Source: Oscillospiraceae bacterium
Lineage (GTDB): Bacteria > Bacillota > Clostridia > Oscillospirales > CAG-272
Assembly: GCA_015063905.1 (NCBI GenBank)
Contig: SVTF01000013.1
Span: 1 to 55,389 of the forward strand
Length of the DNA: 55,389 nucleotides
Direction: 5' to 3'
Positions within the stretch are counted from its first letter, which is position 1. Each line of letters begins with the position of its first letter. The notes under the pieces were generated by a model. It had not been told where the DNA came from. It saw only the letters and a list, made by a program, of their open reading frames with translations, and did no database searches. The translations under genes were made by a program, and so were the position numbers. Shown piece by piece: positions 1-10,607 of this stretch.

Positions 1-1303
1 TCTCCTGTCCTGCGCGAGTCTTAGGCTCGATAGCAACACGGATAACAGGCTCCGGGAACTCCATAGATTCGAGGATTACGGGTGCCTTCTCATCACAGAA
101 GGTATCACCTGTGGAGGTGTTCTTTGTTCCGATAACTGCCGCGATATCGCCGCTGTAAACCTCGTCGATATCCTTTCTGTCGTTAGCATGCATCTGAAGG
201 ATACGTCCGAGTCTTTCTCTCTTACCCTTGGTAGAGTTGAGAACGGTCTCACCTGCCGCAAGATGTCCCGAATATACGCGGAAGAAGCAAAGCTTTCCAA
301 CAAACGGGTCAGTTGCGATCTTAAATGCAAGCGCCGAGAAAGGCGCATTATCATCGGAAGGTCTTTCACACTCTTCTCCCGTGTCTACGTCCACACCCTT
401 GATAGCGGGAACGTCGAGAGGAGAGGGCATAAAGTCAACAATTGCATCGAGAAGCTTCTGAACGCCCTTGTTTCTGTAAGAGGAGCCGCAAACTACGGGA
501 ACCATCTTGTTGTCGATGGTAGCCTTACGGATAGCAGCCTTGATCTCGTCCTTGGTGATCTCCTCATCGCAGAGGAACTTCTCCATAAGGTCGTCGTCTA
601 CCTCAGCGGCAGCCTCGATCATAGCGTTTCTATACTCCTCAGCGAGCTCGAGCATGTCCTCGGGGATCTCCTCGGTTCTCATGTCCTTACCAAGCTCGTC
701 ATAGTAGACCTCAGCCTTCATTTCGATAAGGTCGACGATTCCCTTAAAGGTCATCTCCTTGCCGATAGGAAGCTGGATCGGAACGGCATTAGCCTTGAGT
801 CTGTCCTTCATCATGTCAACGACACGGAAGAAATCGGCTCCGGTAATGTCCATCTTGTTTACGTAAGCCATTCTGGGGACGCGGTACTTGTCCGCCTGTC
901 TCCAAACTGTCTCGGACTGGGGCTCAACGCCGCCCTTTGCACAAAGAACCGTAACCGAACCGTCAAGAACACGGAGCGAACGCTCAACCTCAACTGTAAA
1001 GTCAACGTGTCCGGGGGTATCGATAATGTTGATTCTGTGCGAGTTTGCCTTTACGGCAGCGGGATCATCGTGGAACTCTGAGTGAGCCCAGTAGCATGTG
1101 GTAGCCGCAGAAGTAATGGTAATACCTCTCTCCTGCTCCTGTACCATCCAGTCCATCGTTGCCGCACCCTCGTGCGTTTCGCCTATCTTGTGGGTCTTAC
1201 CCGTATAGAAAAGGATACGCTCGGAGGTTGTTGTTTTACCGGCGTCAATGTGAGCCATTATACCGATATTTCTTGTTTTTTCAAGTGAATATTCTCTAGG
1301 CAT
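1..1303 (-). CDS. fusA: Elongation factor G, C-terminus beyond window
   Basis: Translation elongation factor G, the cytosolic GTPase that drives tRNA-mRNA translocation and, with RRF, ribosome recycling. The first ~434 of roughly 690 expected residues are visible; the rest lies beyond base 1. The N-terminus reads [20 protein letters not shown], with the P-loop AHIDAGKTT at residues 17-25, the switch II motif DTPGH and the NKMD guanine-specificity motif all intact. It is the third gene of a str-type operon, 18 nt downstream of rpsG, so it is probably cotranscribed from the promoter at 2538-2566. Nothing unusual is visible in the G domain. Identification is firm; only the 3' portion is unseen. 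Confidence 0.97.
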   Translation of the reverse strand, partial: MPREYSLEKTRNIGIMAHIDAGKTTTSERILFYTGKTHKIGETHEGAATMDWMVQEQERGITITSAATTCYWAHSEFHDDPAAVKANSHRINIIDTPGHVDFTVEVERSLRVLDGSVTVLCAKGGVEPQSETVWRQADKYRVPRMAYVNKMDITGADFFRVVDMMKDRLKANAVPIQLPIGKEMTFKGIVDLIEMKAEVYYDELGKDMRTEEIPEDMLELAEEYRNAMIEAAAEVDDDLMEKFLCDEEITKDEIKAAIRKATIDNKMVPVVCGSSYRNKGVQKLLDAIVDFMPSPLDVPAIKGVDVDTGEECERPSDDNAPFSALAFKIATDPFVGKLCFFRVYSGHLAAGETVLNSTKGKRERLGRILQMHANDRKDIDEVYSGDIAAVIGTKNTSTGDTFCDEKAPVILESMEFPEPVIRVAIEPKTRAGQE

Positions 1304-1321
1304 TTAATGGTCTCCTTGATA

Positions 1322-1792
1322 TCAATATCTGTAATGAGCAAAAGCCTTGTTTGCTTCTGCCATCTTGTGCATTTCTTCTTTCTTCTTGAAAGATGCGCCC
1401 ATGCTGTTCTTAGCATCGATTATCTCTGCGGCGAGTCTTTCTGCCATGGTTCTCTCTCCACGCTTTCTGGAATAAGCGACGAGCCAACGCAGAGCGAGTG
1501 TCTGCTGTCTCTCGTGTCTTACTTCCATAGGAACCTGGTATGTGGAACCACCTACACGGCGCGCCTTAACTTCAAGCTGGGGCTTGAGGTTCTCAAGCGC
1601 TTCCTGGAATACTTCAAGGGCATTCTGACCTACCTTCTCTTCAACGATTGCGAATGCATCATATACGATGGTCTGAGCAACACCCTTCTTGCCGTCATAC
1701 ATTACGTTGTTTACAAGCTTTGTTACGAGCTTGCTTCCGTACATAGGATCCGGCAATACGTCTCTTTTGGATATACGACCTCTTCTTGGCAC
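1322..1792 (-). CDS. rpsG: 30S ribosomal protein S7
   Basis: S7 nucleates assembly of the 30S head domain by binding the 3' major domain of 16S rRNA. The product is 156 residues, the usual length. I place the start at a GTG (1792-1790), because the protein then begins with the canonical [12 protein letters not shown] and a strong GGAGGG ribosome site lies 6 nt upstream. The longer open frame upstream adds thirteen residues not found in S7. The gene lies between rpsL and fusA as in most bacteria. The 174-nt gap to rpsL is longer than usual and could carry the S7 autoregulatory site, but I see no clear copy of it. Confidence 0.96.
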   Translation of the reverse strand: MPRRGRISKRDVLPDPMYGSKLVTKLVNNVMYDGKKGVAQTIVYDAFAIVEEKVGQNALEVFQEALENLKPQLEVKARRVGGSTYQVPMEVRHERQQTLALRWLVAYSRKRGERTMAERLAAEIIDAKNSMGASFKKKEEMHKMAEANKAFAHYRY

Positions 1793-1966
1793 TGTACTTC
1801 CCTCCTTCATCAAAATTAAAAATGAAATCATTGGTACTCAAAAGCAATACTTCTGTTGTGGCGCCTTGTTAACATAAACATTAAAAAAGAAAACAGGGAC
1901 TAGCCAAATTGCTTTATTATTTACCTATTTGTTTGTTTGGCAAATGCGCTTTGCCCGGCGGCGAGC

Positions 1967-2383
1967 TTATTTCTTCTTAGCTGCCTTTGCGCCGTACTTG
2001 GAACGGCTCTGCTTACGGTTTGCAACGCCCTGAGCATCAAGCGTACCGCGAATGATGTGGTAACGCACACCGGGGAGGTCACGTACTCTTCCGCCTCTGA
2101 TAAGAACTACAGAGTGCTCCTGAAGGTTGTGTCCGATTCCGGGAATGTAGGTTGTTGCCTCAAGTCCGTTGGTAAGTCTTACTCTTGCGATCTTACGAAG
2201 TGCGGAGTTAGGCTTCTTAGGGCTTGTCGTAGATACCTTTGTGCACACGCCTCTCTTCTGAGGTGCGGGCTGATCGGTTGCTTTGTTTGTAAGAGTGTTG
2301 AGACCTGTCTGAAGCACGGGGGCTTTGGACTTGTAGGTCTTGTCCTGACGACCCTGTCTTACAAGTTGGTTAAAGGTTGGCAT
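1967..2383 (-). CDS. rpsL: 30S ribosomal protein S12 with natural Arg at streptomycin site
   Basis: S12 sits at the decoding centre of the 30S subunit and controls accuracy. The 138-residue product carries the 13-residue insertion typical of Firmicutes S12. The conserved loop [13 protein letters not shown] keeps Lys56 (E. coli Lys43). The second loop reads [13 protein letters not shown]: residue 101, normally lysine (E. coli/mycobacterial Lys88), is arginine, encoded by CGT (plus-strand acg at 2081-2083). The same Lys-to-Arg change is a classic streptomycin-resistance mutation. It is the first gene of the str operon, with a 155-nt leader after the promoter. Identification is certain; the resistance phenotype is an inference. 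Confidence 0.97.
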   Translation of the reverse strand: MPTFNQLVRQGRQDKTYKSKAPVLQTGLNTLTNKATDQPAPQKRGVCTKVSTTSPKKPNSALRKIARVRLTNGLEATTYIPGIGHNLQEHSVVLIRGGRVRDLPGVRYHIIRGTLDAQGVANRKQSRSKYGAKAAKKK

Positions 2384-2537
2384 TCTTCCTTTGTTTCCTC
2401 CTTCTTTTAATATTCTAATGTTTATATTACAGACGCATAAGAGAAAGATGCGTAACTGCCGTTTTTTATGCGCGCGGAGCTATAAAAGCCTTATTTTTGG
2501 GCATAAAATGCCCTTTGTAGCGCTCACACGCCCCTAT

Positions 2538-2566
2538 ATTATATCATTGACATTTATTTTTGTCAA
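2538..2566 (-). promoter_or_regulatory. Sigma-A promoter of rpsL-rpsG-fusA
   Basis: On the minus strand, TTGACA (2566-2561), a 17-nt spacer and TATAAT (2543-2538) preceded by TGA (extended -10). It lies downstream of the rpoC terminator, so the str operon is a separate transcription unit with a leader of about 150 nt. The leader contains a small GGGCAT/ATGCCC hairpin. Confidence 0.85.
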
Positions 2567-2636
2567 GCGACATTAAAATCTGCAAAAAAGTTCTCTCTTT
2601 TGCACAAAACAACGAGCAACAATCCTTGCATATTTG

Positions 2637-2688
2637 TAAAAAGTTCCCCAAAAAACACCTTTTTGTGCCTTTTGGGGAACTTTTTTAT
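2637..2688 (-). terminator. Terminator after rpoC
   Basis: Inverted repeat with arms AAAAAGTTCCCCAAAA and TTTTGGGGAACTTTTT, about 15 bp, with A and T tracts on either side. It can terminate rpoBC transcription on the minus strand and is symmetrical enough to work in both directions. Confidence 0.85.
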
Positions 2689-2704
2689 TTTACAGATCCT
2701 AAGA

Positions 2705-5700
2705 TCAGACTGCTGCGGTGTCTTGCTCGGAGGATTCAGCCTCGTCTGCCTGCTCTTCCTCGCCTGCCTTTGCAACGTCGATATTATGGTAGCAACCCAT
2801 ACCCGTACCTGCGGGAATAAGCTTACCGATTATAACGTTTTCCTTGAGGCCCAAGAGGTTGTCAACCTTACCGCGAATAGCGGCATCGGTGAGCACCTTG
2901 GTGGTTTCCTGGAAGGATGCGGCGGACAGGAAGGAGGTGGTTGCCAAGGATGCCTTGGTAATACCGAGGAGCACGGGATAGCCCGTTGCCTTCTCGAGAT
3001 TTTTCTCGCCTGCGGCAATTCTTTCGTCGATCTTGTTGTTCTCGTCCTCGAACTCGCTTGCGTCCACAAGCTCGCCCATAAGCATGCTTGTATCTCCGCA
3101 GGTATCGATTCTCATCTTTCTCGTCATCTGACGGGCGATGATCTCGATATGCTTGTCGTTAACGTTACAGGACTGTGAACGGTAGACCTTCTGTGTTTCT
3201 TTGATAACGTACTCGTATACGGCGTCAAGTCCGAGAATACGCATGATATCTGCGGGAGCCTTGCTTCCCTCGGTAAGAGCGTCGCCCTTTTCAACGTGAT
3301 CGCCATCGCTGACTGCGAGACGTACACCGTAAGGAACGTCGATCTTCTTGTAATCCTGGGTCGTATATTCACCCTTGATGTCATCGGGACGGATAACGAG
3401 AGAGCTCATGCCCGCGATCTCGCCGGGATGTACCTCGACGGTACCCGCGGTCTCTGCCATGATAGCTGCCTTCTTGGGCTGTCTTGCCTCGAACAACTCC
3501 TCAACTCTGGGAAGACCCTGAGTAATATCGCTTCCTGCGACACCGCCGGAGTGGAAGGTTCTCATGGTAAGCTGTGTACCGGGCTCACCGATAGACTGTG
3601 CCGCGATGATACCTACAGCCTCGCCGATATTAACAGGCTTTCCGGATGCAAGGTCTGCTCCGTAACAGTGAGCGCATATACCGTGCTTTGCGTGACACTG
3701 GATAACCGTTCTGATATATACCTTGTCTATACCCGCCTTGGTGATCTGCGCCGCCATCTCGTCGGTGATCATAACGTCGTCCTCGACTATTACCTCGCCG
3801 GTTTCGGGATGGATAACGGGACCCATGGTATATCTGCCAACGATTCTGTCGGAAAGGGGCTCGAGAACGTTCTTGTCGTCCATGATATCGTTTACCCACG
3901 CGCCCTTGGTGGTATCGCACTTCTCTTCTCTGATGATGACCTCCTGCGCTACGTCAACAAGACGTCTTGTGAGGTATCCGGAGTCTGCGGTACGGAGAGC
4001 CGTATCGGAAAGCGACTTACGGGACGAACGTGCACCCATAAAGTACTCGGTAATGTTAAGACCCTCGCGGAAGTTGGACTTGATCGGGATCTCCATCGTC
4101 TTACCGGTTGCCGAGAACATAAGTCCACGCATACCTGCAAGCTGACGCATCTGCGTCATAGATCCACGCGCGCCGGAGTCTGCCATTATCTTGATCGGGT
4201 TGTAGGTAGAGAAGGAGTCGTTGAGAGCGCTTGTTACCTTTTCGGTGGTCTCGTTCCATACCTTTATAACAGAGGTGTATCTCTCCTCCTCGGAAAGCTC
4301 ACCGCGCATAAAGTACTTGGATATCTTATCAACGTCCTTCTGTGCTTTGTCGATATATTCCTTCTTGGTTTCGGGAATGGTCATATCGTAAACGGAGATC
4401 GAGAAGGAAGCCTTTGTGGAATACTTATATCCCATAGACTTGATCTCGTCAAGCATGTTTGCGCAGACCGCGCTTCCGTGCTTCTTTATGCAGTAGTCGA
4501 TTATCTGACCGAGCTGCTTTTTCTTTACGACCTGATCTATCTCAAGATTGAAAGCGTTTTCGGGATTGGTTCTGTCCACAAATCCGAGGTCCTGAGGGAG
4601 AGGCTTGTTGAAGATAAGGCGACCAAGCGTTGTGTCGATGGTCTTGCTTTTCTTTTCTCCGTCTATTTCCTTTTCAACTCTTACCTTGATCTTGGAGTGA
4701 AGACCGATAACGCCGTTTTCATAAGCCATAACTGCCTCGTCAAAGTTACGGAAGCACTTGCCCTCGCCGGGCTCGCCGTCCTTCATCATTGTGAGGTAGT
4801 AAGAACCGAGGATCATGTCCTGCGTAGGTGTTGCAACTGCGCGGCCGTCCATGGGCTTTAAGAGGTTGTTAGCCGAGAGCATAAGGAATCTTGCCTCGGC
4901 CTGAGCCTCTGCGGACAGAGGAACGTGTACAGGCATCTGGTCTCCGTCGAAGTCCGCGTTGAACGCGGTACAAACGAGCGGGTGGAGCTTTATCGCACGG
5001 CCGTCAACCAGCACGGGCTCAAACGCCTGAATAGACAGACGGTGAAGCGTAGGCGCACGGTTGAGCAGAACGGGATGCTCCTTTATTACGTTTTCGAGCG
5101 CGTCCCAAACGTCGGGATGAACTCTTTCGATCTTCTTCTGCGCGTCCTTTACGTTGGTAGCCTTGCCCATTTCGACAAGTCTCTTTACAACGAAGGGCTT
5201 GAAAAGCTCAAGCGCCATCTCGCGAGGAAGTCCGCACTGATATATCTTGAGCTGAGGACCTACGACGATAACCGAACGGCCGGAATAGTCGACACGCTTA
5301 CCGAGCAGGTTCTGACGGAAGCGTCCCTGCTTACCGCGAAGCATCTCGGACAGAGATTTATAGGGACGGTTGGAAGAGCCTGTTACGGGCTTTCCGCGGC
5401 GGCCGTTATCGATAAGTGCGTCAACAGCCTCCTGAAGCATTCTCTTTTCGTTTGTTACAACTATCTCGGGAGTCTTTATCTCCAACAGCTTCTTAAGACG
5501 GTTATTTCTGGAGATAACGCGTCTGTAAAGCTCGTTTAAGTCGCTGGATGCAAATCTTCCTCCGTCCAACTGTACCATAGGACGAATATCGGGGGGAAGC
5601 ACGGGGACCGCGTCGAGTATCATCCATTCGAGCTTATTGCCCGACTTTCTGAATGCCTCTACAACTTCAAGTCTCTTTATGAGCTTGGTCTTTTTCTGTC

Positions 5701-6298
5701 CCGTGGTTACCGCGAGCTCGCTCTTGATCTCCGCAGACAACGCGTTTATATCAATGTTAGCCAAAAGCTCCTTGATGGCGCCCGCGCCCATTCCGACGCG
5801 GAACTCGTTTTCGTACATCTCACGATATTCGACGTACTGCTTTTCGGAAAGCACCTCTCCCGCCTTGAGGGGAGTATGACCGGGATCGAGGACTACGTTC
5901 TCTGCATAGTAAAGCACCTGCTCAAGACGCTTGAGCGGGATATCGAGCACAAGTGCCATTCTGGAAGGAATGGACTTGAAGTACCAGATGTGAGACACGG
6001 GAGCCGCAAGCTCAATATGTCCCATTCTCTCACGTCTTACCTTTTTGGTGGTAACGTCCACTCCGCACTTTTCGCACTTGTGGACCTCCTTGGAGTGAGA
6101 GTTCTTGTACTTTCCGCACATACAAGCGCCGTCCTTTGTAGGACCGAAGATGCGCTCGCAGAAAAGACCGCCAACCTCTGCTTTAAGAGTTCTGTAGTTG
6201 ATAGTCTCGGGCTTGGTTACCTCGCCGTAAGACCACTCTCTTATCATTTCCGGAGATGCCAGACCTATCTTTATAGATGAAAATTCATTATGTTCCAC
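2705..6298 (-). CDS. rpoC: RNA polymerase beta' subunit
   Basis: Largest subunit of the core RNA polymerase, carrying the active-site magnesium. It has 1197 residues, a typical Firmicutes length without the large proteobacterial insertion. Visible features are the N-terminal zinc-binding cysteines (CMCG...CEKCG), the catalytic NADFDGD motif at 447-453, the bridge helix near 750-785, the second zinc site (C814-equivalent plus [11 protein letters not shown]) and the trigger-loop [10 protein letters not shown]. Two departures from the consensus stand out. The residue after NADFDGDQM is proline (456) rather than alanine, and the bridge-helix hinge reads RSSRKS at 757-762 where HGARKG is usual. 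It is cotranscribed with rpoB, 91 nt upstream. The C-terminus ends in a short acidic tail. Confidence 0.98.
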   Translation of the reverse strand: MEHNEFSSIKIGLASPEMIREWSYGEVTKPETINYRTLKAEVGGLFCERIFGPTKDGACMCGKYKNSHSKEVHKCEKCGVDVTTKKVRRERMGHIELAAPVSHIWYFKSIPSRMALVLDIPLKRLEQVLYYAENVVLDPGHTPLKAGEVLSEKQYVEYREMYENEFRVGMGAGAIKELLANIDINALSAEIKSELAVTTGQKKTKLIKRLEVVEAFRKSGNKLEWMILDAVPVLPPDIRPMVQLDGGRFASSDLNELYRRVISRNNRLKKLLEIKTPEIVVTNEKRMLQEAVDALIDNGRRGKPVTGSSNRPYKSLSEMLRGKQGRFRQNLLGKRVDYSGRSVIVVGPQLKIYQCGLPREMALELFKPFVVKRLVEMGKATNVKDAQKKIERVHPDVWDALENVIKEHPVLLNRAPTLHRLSIQAFEPVLVDGRAIKLHPLVCTAFNADFDGDQMPVHVPLSAEAQAEARFLMLSANNLLKPMDGRAVATPTQDMILGSYYLTMMKDGEPGEGKCFRNFDEAVMAYENGVIGLHSKIKVRVEKEIDGEKKSKTIDTTLGRLIFNKPLPQDLGFVDRTNPENAFNLEIDQVVKKKQLGQIIDYCIKKHGSAVCANMLDEIKSMGYKYSTKASFSISVYDMTIPETKKEYIDKAQKDVDKISKYFMRGELSEEERYTSVIKVWNETTEKVTSALNDSFSTYNPIKIMADSGARGSMTQMRQLAGMRGLMFSATGKTMEIPIKSNFREGLNITEYFMGARSSRKSLSDTALRTADSGYLTRRLVDVAQEVIIREEKCDTTKGAWVNDIMDDKNVLEPLSDRIVGRYTMGPVIHPETGEVIVEDDVMITDEMAAQITKAGIDKVYIRTVIQCHAKHGICAHCYGADLASGKPVNIGEAVGIIAAQSIGEPGTQLTMRTFHSGGVAGSDITQGLPRVEELFEARQPKKAAIMAETAGTVEVHPGEIAGMSSLVIRPDDIKGEYTTQDYKKIDVPYGVRLAVSDGDHVEKGDALTEGSKAPADIMRILGLDAVYEYVIKETQKVYRSQSCNVNDKHIEIIARQMTRKMRIDTCGDTSMLMGELVDASEFEDENNKIDERIAAGEKNLEKATGYPVLLGITKASLATTSFLSAASFQETTKVLTDAAIRGKVDNLLGLKENVIIGKLIPAGTGMGCYHNIDVAKAGEEEQADEAESSEQDTAAV

Positions 6299-6339
6299 AG
6301 CTGTTCTCCTAACTGTATCTGTTATTTGTAATTTTTTGC

Positions 6340-6370
6340 TTTGCGCGGCAAGGCTCGCTCGCCGCGCAAA
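6340..6370 (-). other. GC-rich hairpin in the rpoB-rpoC gap
   Basis: A perfect 10-bp stem, TTTGCGCGGC with GCCGCGCAAA, around an 11-nt loop between rpoB and rpoC. On the minus strand it is followed by an A-rich stretch, not a T tract, so it is not a classical terminator. It could be an RNA processing or stabilising element that sets the rpoB/rpoC ratio. Confidence 0.5.
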
Positions 6371-6389
6371 ACCTTCGAATATCGTTTAA

Positions 6390-9300
6390 TTAAAACTCGT
6401 CGTCTTCAAACGCGTCGTCGCCGTTGAAATCGTCGATAATGTTGCCTTCTTCGTCCTCAAACTGGAACGCGTCTCTGAACTCATCGTCATCGGTCTGCGT
6501 ATCCTCGAACAAGGACAGGTCAATGGGCTTTCCGGAGTACTTGGGTCCGTCGTCCTCGTTACAGAGGGTGGAGAGCTGTATCTCCTCACCGTTCTTGTCG
6601 AGAACCTTGATATCGAGAGCCAGAGCCTGAAGTTCCTTGACAAGCACCTTGAAGGACTCGGGAACTCCCGGCGTGGGGATGTTCTGTCCCTTGATGATGG
6701 CCTCGTAAGCCTTGCGGCGTCCGTTGATATCGTCGGACTTGACTGTGAGTATCTCCTGGAGCGTGTATGCGGCACCGTATGCCTCGAGCGCCCAAACCTC
6801 CATCTCTCCGAATCTCTGACCACCAAACTGCGCTTTACCGCCGAGAGGCTGCTGAGTAACGAGGGAGTAAGGACCGTTGGAACGTGCATGCACCTTATCG
6901 TCAACAAGGTGATGCAGCTTGAGGTAGTACATGATACCTACCGTTACGGGGTTATCGAAGGGCTCTCCGGTACGTCCGTCATATACGGTCTGCTTACCGT
7001 CGAACAGCTTGAGCTTTTTCTGGAGTCTGAGGCTCTCGCAGTATTCCTTGTTAGCCTTTTCCTCTGCGGAAAGAAGTCTGTATTCCTTATCTCCGTTTTC
7101 CTTTACGATCTCCTCATAAAGCTCCTTGCCCTCAGGATTTTCGTTGGGGAACAGGTCGCGGCTGTAGCCTGCCATACGCAAGCATTCTGCGATATCCTTT
7201 TCGTTTGCTCCGTCAAATACGGGGGTCATTATCTTCCAGCCAAGCTTTTTGGATGCGATACCGAGATGCACCTCAAGCACCTGACCGATGTTCATACGGG
7301 AAGGAACGCCGAGGGGGTTAAGGCAGATATCGAGAGGAGTACCGTCGGGGAGGAAGGGCATGTCTTCGGGAGGGAGTATTCTTGAAACGACACCCTTGTT
7401 TCCGTGACGTCCTGCCATCTTATCTCCAACGGAGATCTTTCTCTTTTGCGCGATATAAAGCTTAACTACCTTGTTTACGCCTGCGGGAAGCTCGTCTCCC
7501 GCCTCATGCGAGAACACGCGAACGTCAACTACGACGCCGCTTTCTCCGTGAGGAACGCGGAGAGACGTATCTCTGACTTCTCTTGCCTTTTCGCCAAAGA
7601 TCGCGCGGAGCAGTCTTTCCTCTGCGGTAAGCTCGGTCTCTCCCTTAGGAGTGATCTTACCTACGAGAATATCGCCGGCTCTGACCTCGGTTCCCTTCTT
7701 GACGATACCGTCCGCGTTAAGATCCTTGAGCGCGTCATCGCCGACGTTGGGTATCTCGCGGGTTATCTCCTCCGGACCGAGCTTTGTATCTCTTGCCTCG
7801 TGCGTATATTCTTCAATGTGGACAGACGTGTAAACGTCGTCTCTTACAAGCTTTTCGTTGAGAAGAACTGCGTCCTCGTAGTTGTAACCCTCCCAAGTCA
7901 TGAAGCCGATGAGAGCGTTTTTACCAAGCGATACCTCTCCGTTGCAGGTTGCGGGCCCGTCCGCGATCACTTCGCCTGCGACAACCTGCTGGCCTCTCTT
8001 TACGATAGGCTTCTGGTTTACGCAGTTGGACTGGTTGCTTCTCTTGAACTTGATGAGAGTGTAAACGTCCTTGTGGCCGTCTTCTCTTACTATCGTTATG
8101 CTGTTTGCGTCGACTCTTTCAACCGTACCCGCGTGCTTTGCGACTACGACTACGCCCGAGTCAACGGCTGCCTTATATTCCATACCCGTACCGACGATAG
8201 GCGAGTCGGTAACGAGAAGCGGCACTGCCTGCTTCTGCATGTTAGATCCCATGAGCGCACGCGAGTTATCGTCGTTCTCAAGGAAGGGGATCATTGCCGT
8301 TGCAACGGAAACGACCATCTTAGGAGATACGTCCATGAAGTCGACCTTGGATACGTCTACCTCCATGATCTCTGTCTTGTCGCGCGCGGTTATCTTCTTG
8401 TTAAGGAAGTGACCCGATTCGTCAAGAGGCTCGTTACCCTGAGCCACGATGTATCTGTCCTCAACGTCTGCCGTCATATATACGACCTCGTCTGTAACAA
8501 CGTGGTCAACGGTTCCGTCGGGAAGGGTGTTATGCTCTACCTTACGGTAAGGCGCCTCGATGAATCCGTAATCGTTTATACGGGAGTATGTTGTAAGATA
8601 GGAAATAAGACCGATGTTAGGACCTTCGGGAGTCTCGATGGGACACATACGTCCATAGTGCGTATAGTGTACGTCACGGACGTCGAAGGACGCGCGGTCA
8701 CGCGAAAGACCGCCGGGACCCAGCGCGGACAGACGTCTCTTGTGCGTAAGCTCTGCCAAGGGGTTGTTCTGGTCCATGAACTGAGATAGCTGCGAGGATC
8801 CAAAGAACTCGCGGATAGCCGTTGCCACAGGTCTTGTATTAATGAGCGCCTGAGGAGTAAGCTTTTCGTTATCCTGAGTCGTCATTCTTTCCTTTATTAT
8901 CTTGTCCATTCTCGAGAATCCGATGCGCATCTGGTTCTGGAGCTGCTCGCCCACGGAGCGCACGCGTCTGTTTCCGAGGTGGTCTATATCGTCAACCGTA
9001 CCCACGTCGTGCGTGAGGTTGAGAAGATAGCTTACTGTCGCAAAGATATCGTCCTTTGTGATGTGCTTGGGGCAAAGCTCGGCAATTCTTTCCTTAGCCT
9101 GCTCCTTGATCGCGTCAACGTCTCCCTGACATGCCTCGGCAATTTCAAGAAGAACGGCGGTTCTTGCCTTTTCGTTTACTCCGCAATCCTTAAGATCAAA
9201 TCCAAGAACGTATTCGGGCTCTACGGTGTTGTTTCCTACTACGCGGATAACGCTGCCATCCTCAAGCTCTATTTCTATCTCGTTTACCGCGTTGTGCTCA

Positions 9301-10283
9301 ACGTTGAGCGCCATCTCCGTGGTGAGAACCGTTCCTTTACCATAAAGGACCTCTCCCGTAAGTGGGCTTACAACGTCTGCTGCAAGACGGCGGTTAGCGA
9401 TTCTTGAAGAAACGGCCATCTTGGAATCGAACTTGTAGCGTCCGACCATAGCGATGTCATATCTTCTGGGGTCGAAGAAAAGGTTATTTATAAGCTGGAT
9501 AGCCGACTCGACAAGCGGAGGCTCGCCGGGACGAAGCTTCTTATATATTTCCTTAAGAGCCTCAACTGTAGGATCTGTACCGTTTGCGGCACAAAGATTC
9601 TCCGTTTCATCCTTTTCAAAGGTAGCGGTGAGTCTTGCGTCCTCTCCAAACAGCTTTTCGATATCCTCTCTGTGAGTAAGACCGAGCGCACGGATAAAGA
9701 CCGTCAAGGGAAGCTTGCGGTTTTTATCTATTCTTACGTAAAGAACACCGTTTACGTCGCTCTCGTATTCAAGCCATGCACCTCTGTAAGGGATGACCTG
9801 AGCCGCGTAGGTCTTCTTTCCCGACTTGTCTACCTCGGATGAATAATACATTCCGGGCGAACGGACAAGCTGAGATACTATTACTCTCTCCGCGCCGTTG
9901 ATAACGAAGGTGCCGTTGTCGGTCATTATCGGGAAGTCTCCGAGATAGATATCGGAATACTTTACGTCGCCTGCCTGTTTGTTGGTAAGGCGTACGTTGA
10001 CCTTAAGGGGAGCCGCGTAGTTTACGTCACGCTCCTTGCACTCCTCAACGGGATACTTGGGCTGAGTGTCAATAGAATAAGAAATGAAGTCTATCGACAG
10101 ATTTCCCGAGTAGTCGGTGATAGGAGAAACGTCGCGAAGCACCTCCATAAGACCTTCCTCAACGAACCACTTGAAGGACTTGGTCTGAACCTCGACCAGA
10201 TTGGGAAGCTCGAGGTTGAAGGTTGAGCGCGAAAAGGACATTCTCGTGTTTTTGCCGAGCTTTTGCTCTTTTACATTGACCAT
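6390..10283 (-). CDS. rpoB: RNA polymerase beta subunit
   Basis: Second-largest RNA polymerase subunit, forming the DNA/RNA channel and the rifampicin pocket. The start at 10283 ([12 protein letters not shown]) is chosen because GGAGTG lies 7 nt upstream; a TTG seven codons further upstream has no ribosome site. The product is 1297 residues. The rifampicin region reads [20 protein letters not shown] followed by [10 protein letters not shown], so the positions equivalent to E. coli Asp516, His526 and Ser531 are wild type. The C-terminus is acidic (DDAFEDDEF). No rplJ-rplL genes precede it, unlike the usual order; the upstream gene is an unrelated sugar dehydratase. A hairpin at 10295-10326 could mask its ribosome site. 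Confidence 0.98.
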   Translation of the reverse strand: MVNVKEQKLGKNTRMSFSRSTFNLELPNLVEVQTKSFKWFVEEGLMEVLRDVSPITDYSGNLSIDFISYSIDTQPKYPVEECKERDVNYAAPLKVNVRLTNKQAGDVKYSDIYLGDFPIMTDNGTFVINGAERVIVSQLVRSPGMYYSSEVDKSGKKTYAAQVIPYRGAWLEYESDVNGVLYVRIDKNRKLPLTVFIRALGLTHREDIEKLFGEDARLTATFEKDETENLCAANGTDPTVEALKEIYKKLRPGEPPLVESAIQLINNLFFDPRRYDIAMVGRYKFDSKMAVSSRIANRRLAADVVSPLTGEVLYGKGTVLTTEMALNVEHNAVNEIEIELEDGSVIRVVGNNTVEPEYVLGFDLKDCGVNEKARTAVLLEIAEACQGDVDAIKEQAKERIAELCPKHITKDDIFATVSYLLNLTHDVGTVDDIDHLGNRRVRSVGEQLQNQMRIGFSRMDKIIKERMTTQDNEKLTPQALINTRPVATAIREFFGSSQLSQFMDQNNPLAELTHKRRLSALGPGGLSRDRASFDVRDVHYTHYGRMCPIETPEGPNIGLISYLTTYSRINDYGFIEAPYRKVEHNTLPDGTVDHVVTDEVVYMTADVEDRYIVAQGNEPLDESGHFLNKKITARDKTEIMEVDVSKVDFMDVSPKMVVSVATAMIPFLENDDNSRALMGSNMQKQAVPLLVTDSPIVGTGMEYKAAVDSGVVVVAKHAGTVERVDANSITIVREDGHKDVYTLIKFKRSNQSNCVNQKPIVKRGQQVVAGEVIADGPATCNGEVSLGKNALIGFMTWEGYNYEDAVLLNEKLVRDDVYTSVHIEEYTHEARDTKLGPEEITREIPNVGDDALKDLNADGIVKKGTEVRAGDILVGKITPKGETELTAEERLLRAIFGEKAREVRDTSLRVPHGESGVVVDVRVFSHEAGDELPAGVNKVVKLYIAQKRKISVGDKMAGRHGNKGVVSRILPPEDMPFLPDGTPLDICLNPLGVPSRMNIGQVLEVHLGIASKKLGWKIMTPVFDGANEKDIAECLRMAGYSRDLFPNENPEGKELYEEIVKENGDKEYRLLSAEEKANKEYCESLRLQKKLKLFDGKQTVYDGRTGEPFDNPVTVGIMYYLKLHHLVDDKVHARSNGPYSLVTQQPLGGKAQFGGQRFGEMEVWALEAYGAAYTLQEILTVKSDDINGRRKAYEAIIKGQNIPTPGVPESFKVLVKELQALALDIKVLDKNGEEIQLSTLCNEDDGPKYSGKPIDLSLFEDTQTDDDEFRDAFQFEDEEGNIIDDFNGDDAFEDDEF

Positions 10284-10294
10284 TAAATCAATCA

Positions 10295-10326
10295 CTCCAT
10301 TCAATGAATTGTCTTTACTGAATGGA
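10295..10326 (-). promoter_or_regulatory. Hairpin that could mask the rpoB ribosome site
   Basis: In the rpoB leader RNA, TCCATTCA (10326-10319) can pair perfectly with TGAATGGA (10303-10296) across a 15-nt loop. The last GGA of the 3' arm is the first part of the rpoB Shine-Dalgarno (GGAG, 10298-10295). Pairing would hide the ribosome site 12 nt before the start codon, giving a plausible translational control point. This is a sequence observation; function is inferred. Confidence 0.45.
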
Positions 10327-10451
10327 CAAAGCCCTTCGAATCATCAAGAGTTTTTTGCTAAAAAATCTTAACTTTTGTCGGGTTTTGTCATATTCGTGTC
10401 GCCGTCCGTCCTGAAAAGAACGCACATTAAGCGATTATAATGCAGTTTACA

Positions 10452-10480
10452 ATTTTATCACAAAAAAACGGGCTTGTCAA
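10452..10480 (-). promoter_or_regulatory. Sigma-A promoter of rpoB-rpoC
   Basis: Minus-strand TTGACA (10480-10475), 17-nt spacer, TAAAAT (10457-10452) preceded by TGA. Transcription would start near 10445, leaving a leader of about 160 nt before rpoB. Confidence 0.8.
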
Positions 10481-10553
10481 GACATTTTCAAAATTTTTTC
10501 TAATTTTTGCATTTTTTATTTTCAAAAAGCATATTTTTTGTTTTCGGGCACAC

Positions 10554-10589
10554 AAAAAACACGGAGAACCTTAAAATTCTCCGTGTTTT
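10554..10589 (-). terminator. Terminator of the sugar dehydratase gene
   Basis: 11-bp stem AACACGGAGAA/TTCTCCGTGTT with an 8-nt loop and a T tract on the minus strand, 19 nt after the stop codon of the 10608-12539 gene. Confidence 0.85.
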
Positions 10590-10607
10590 CAATATTTATA
10601 TTTGATC

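Noticed and set aside
3541-3600. Possible altered trigger loop in RpoC
   Set aside because: I first read the HGARKG change as the trigger loop. The trigger loop is [10 protein letters not shown] and keeps its catalytic His; the change is in the bridge helix.
3296-4861. 521-codon plus-strand open frame inside rpoC
   Set aside because: It is the antisense shadow of a certain gene; the predicted protein is Cys/Leu-rich with no recognisable domain and no ribosome site.
7404-8789. 461-codon plus-strand open frame inside rpoB
   Set aside because: Antisense shadow of rpoB, explained by its codon bias.
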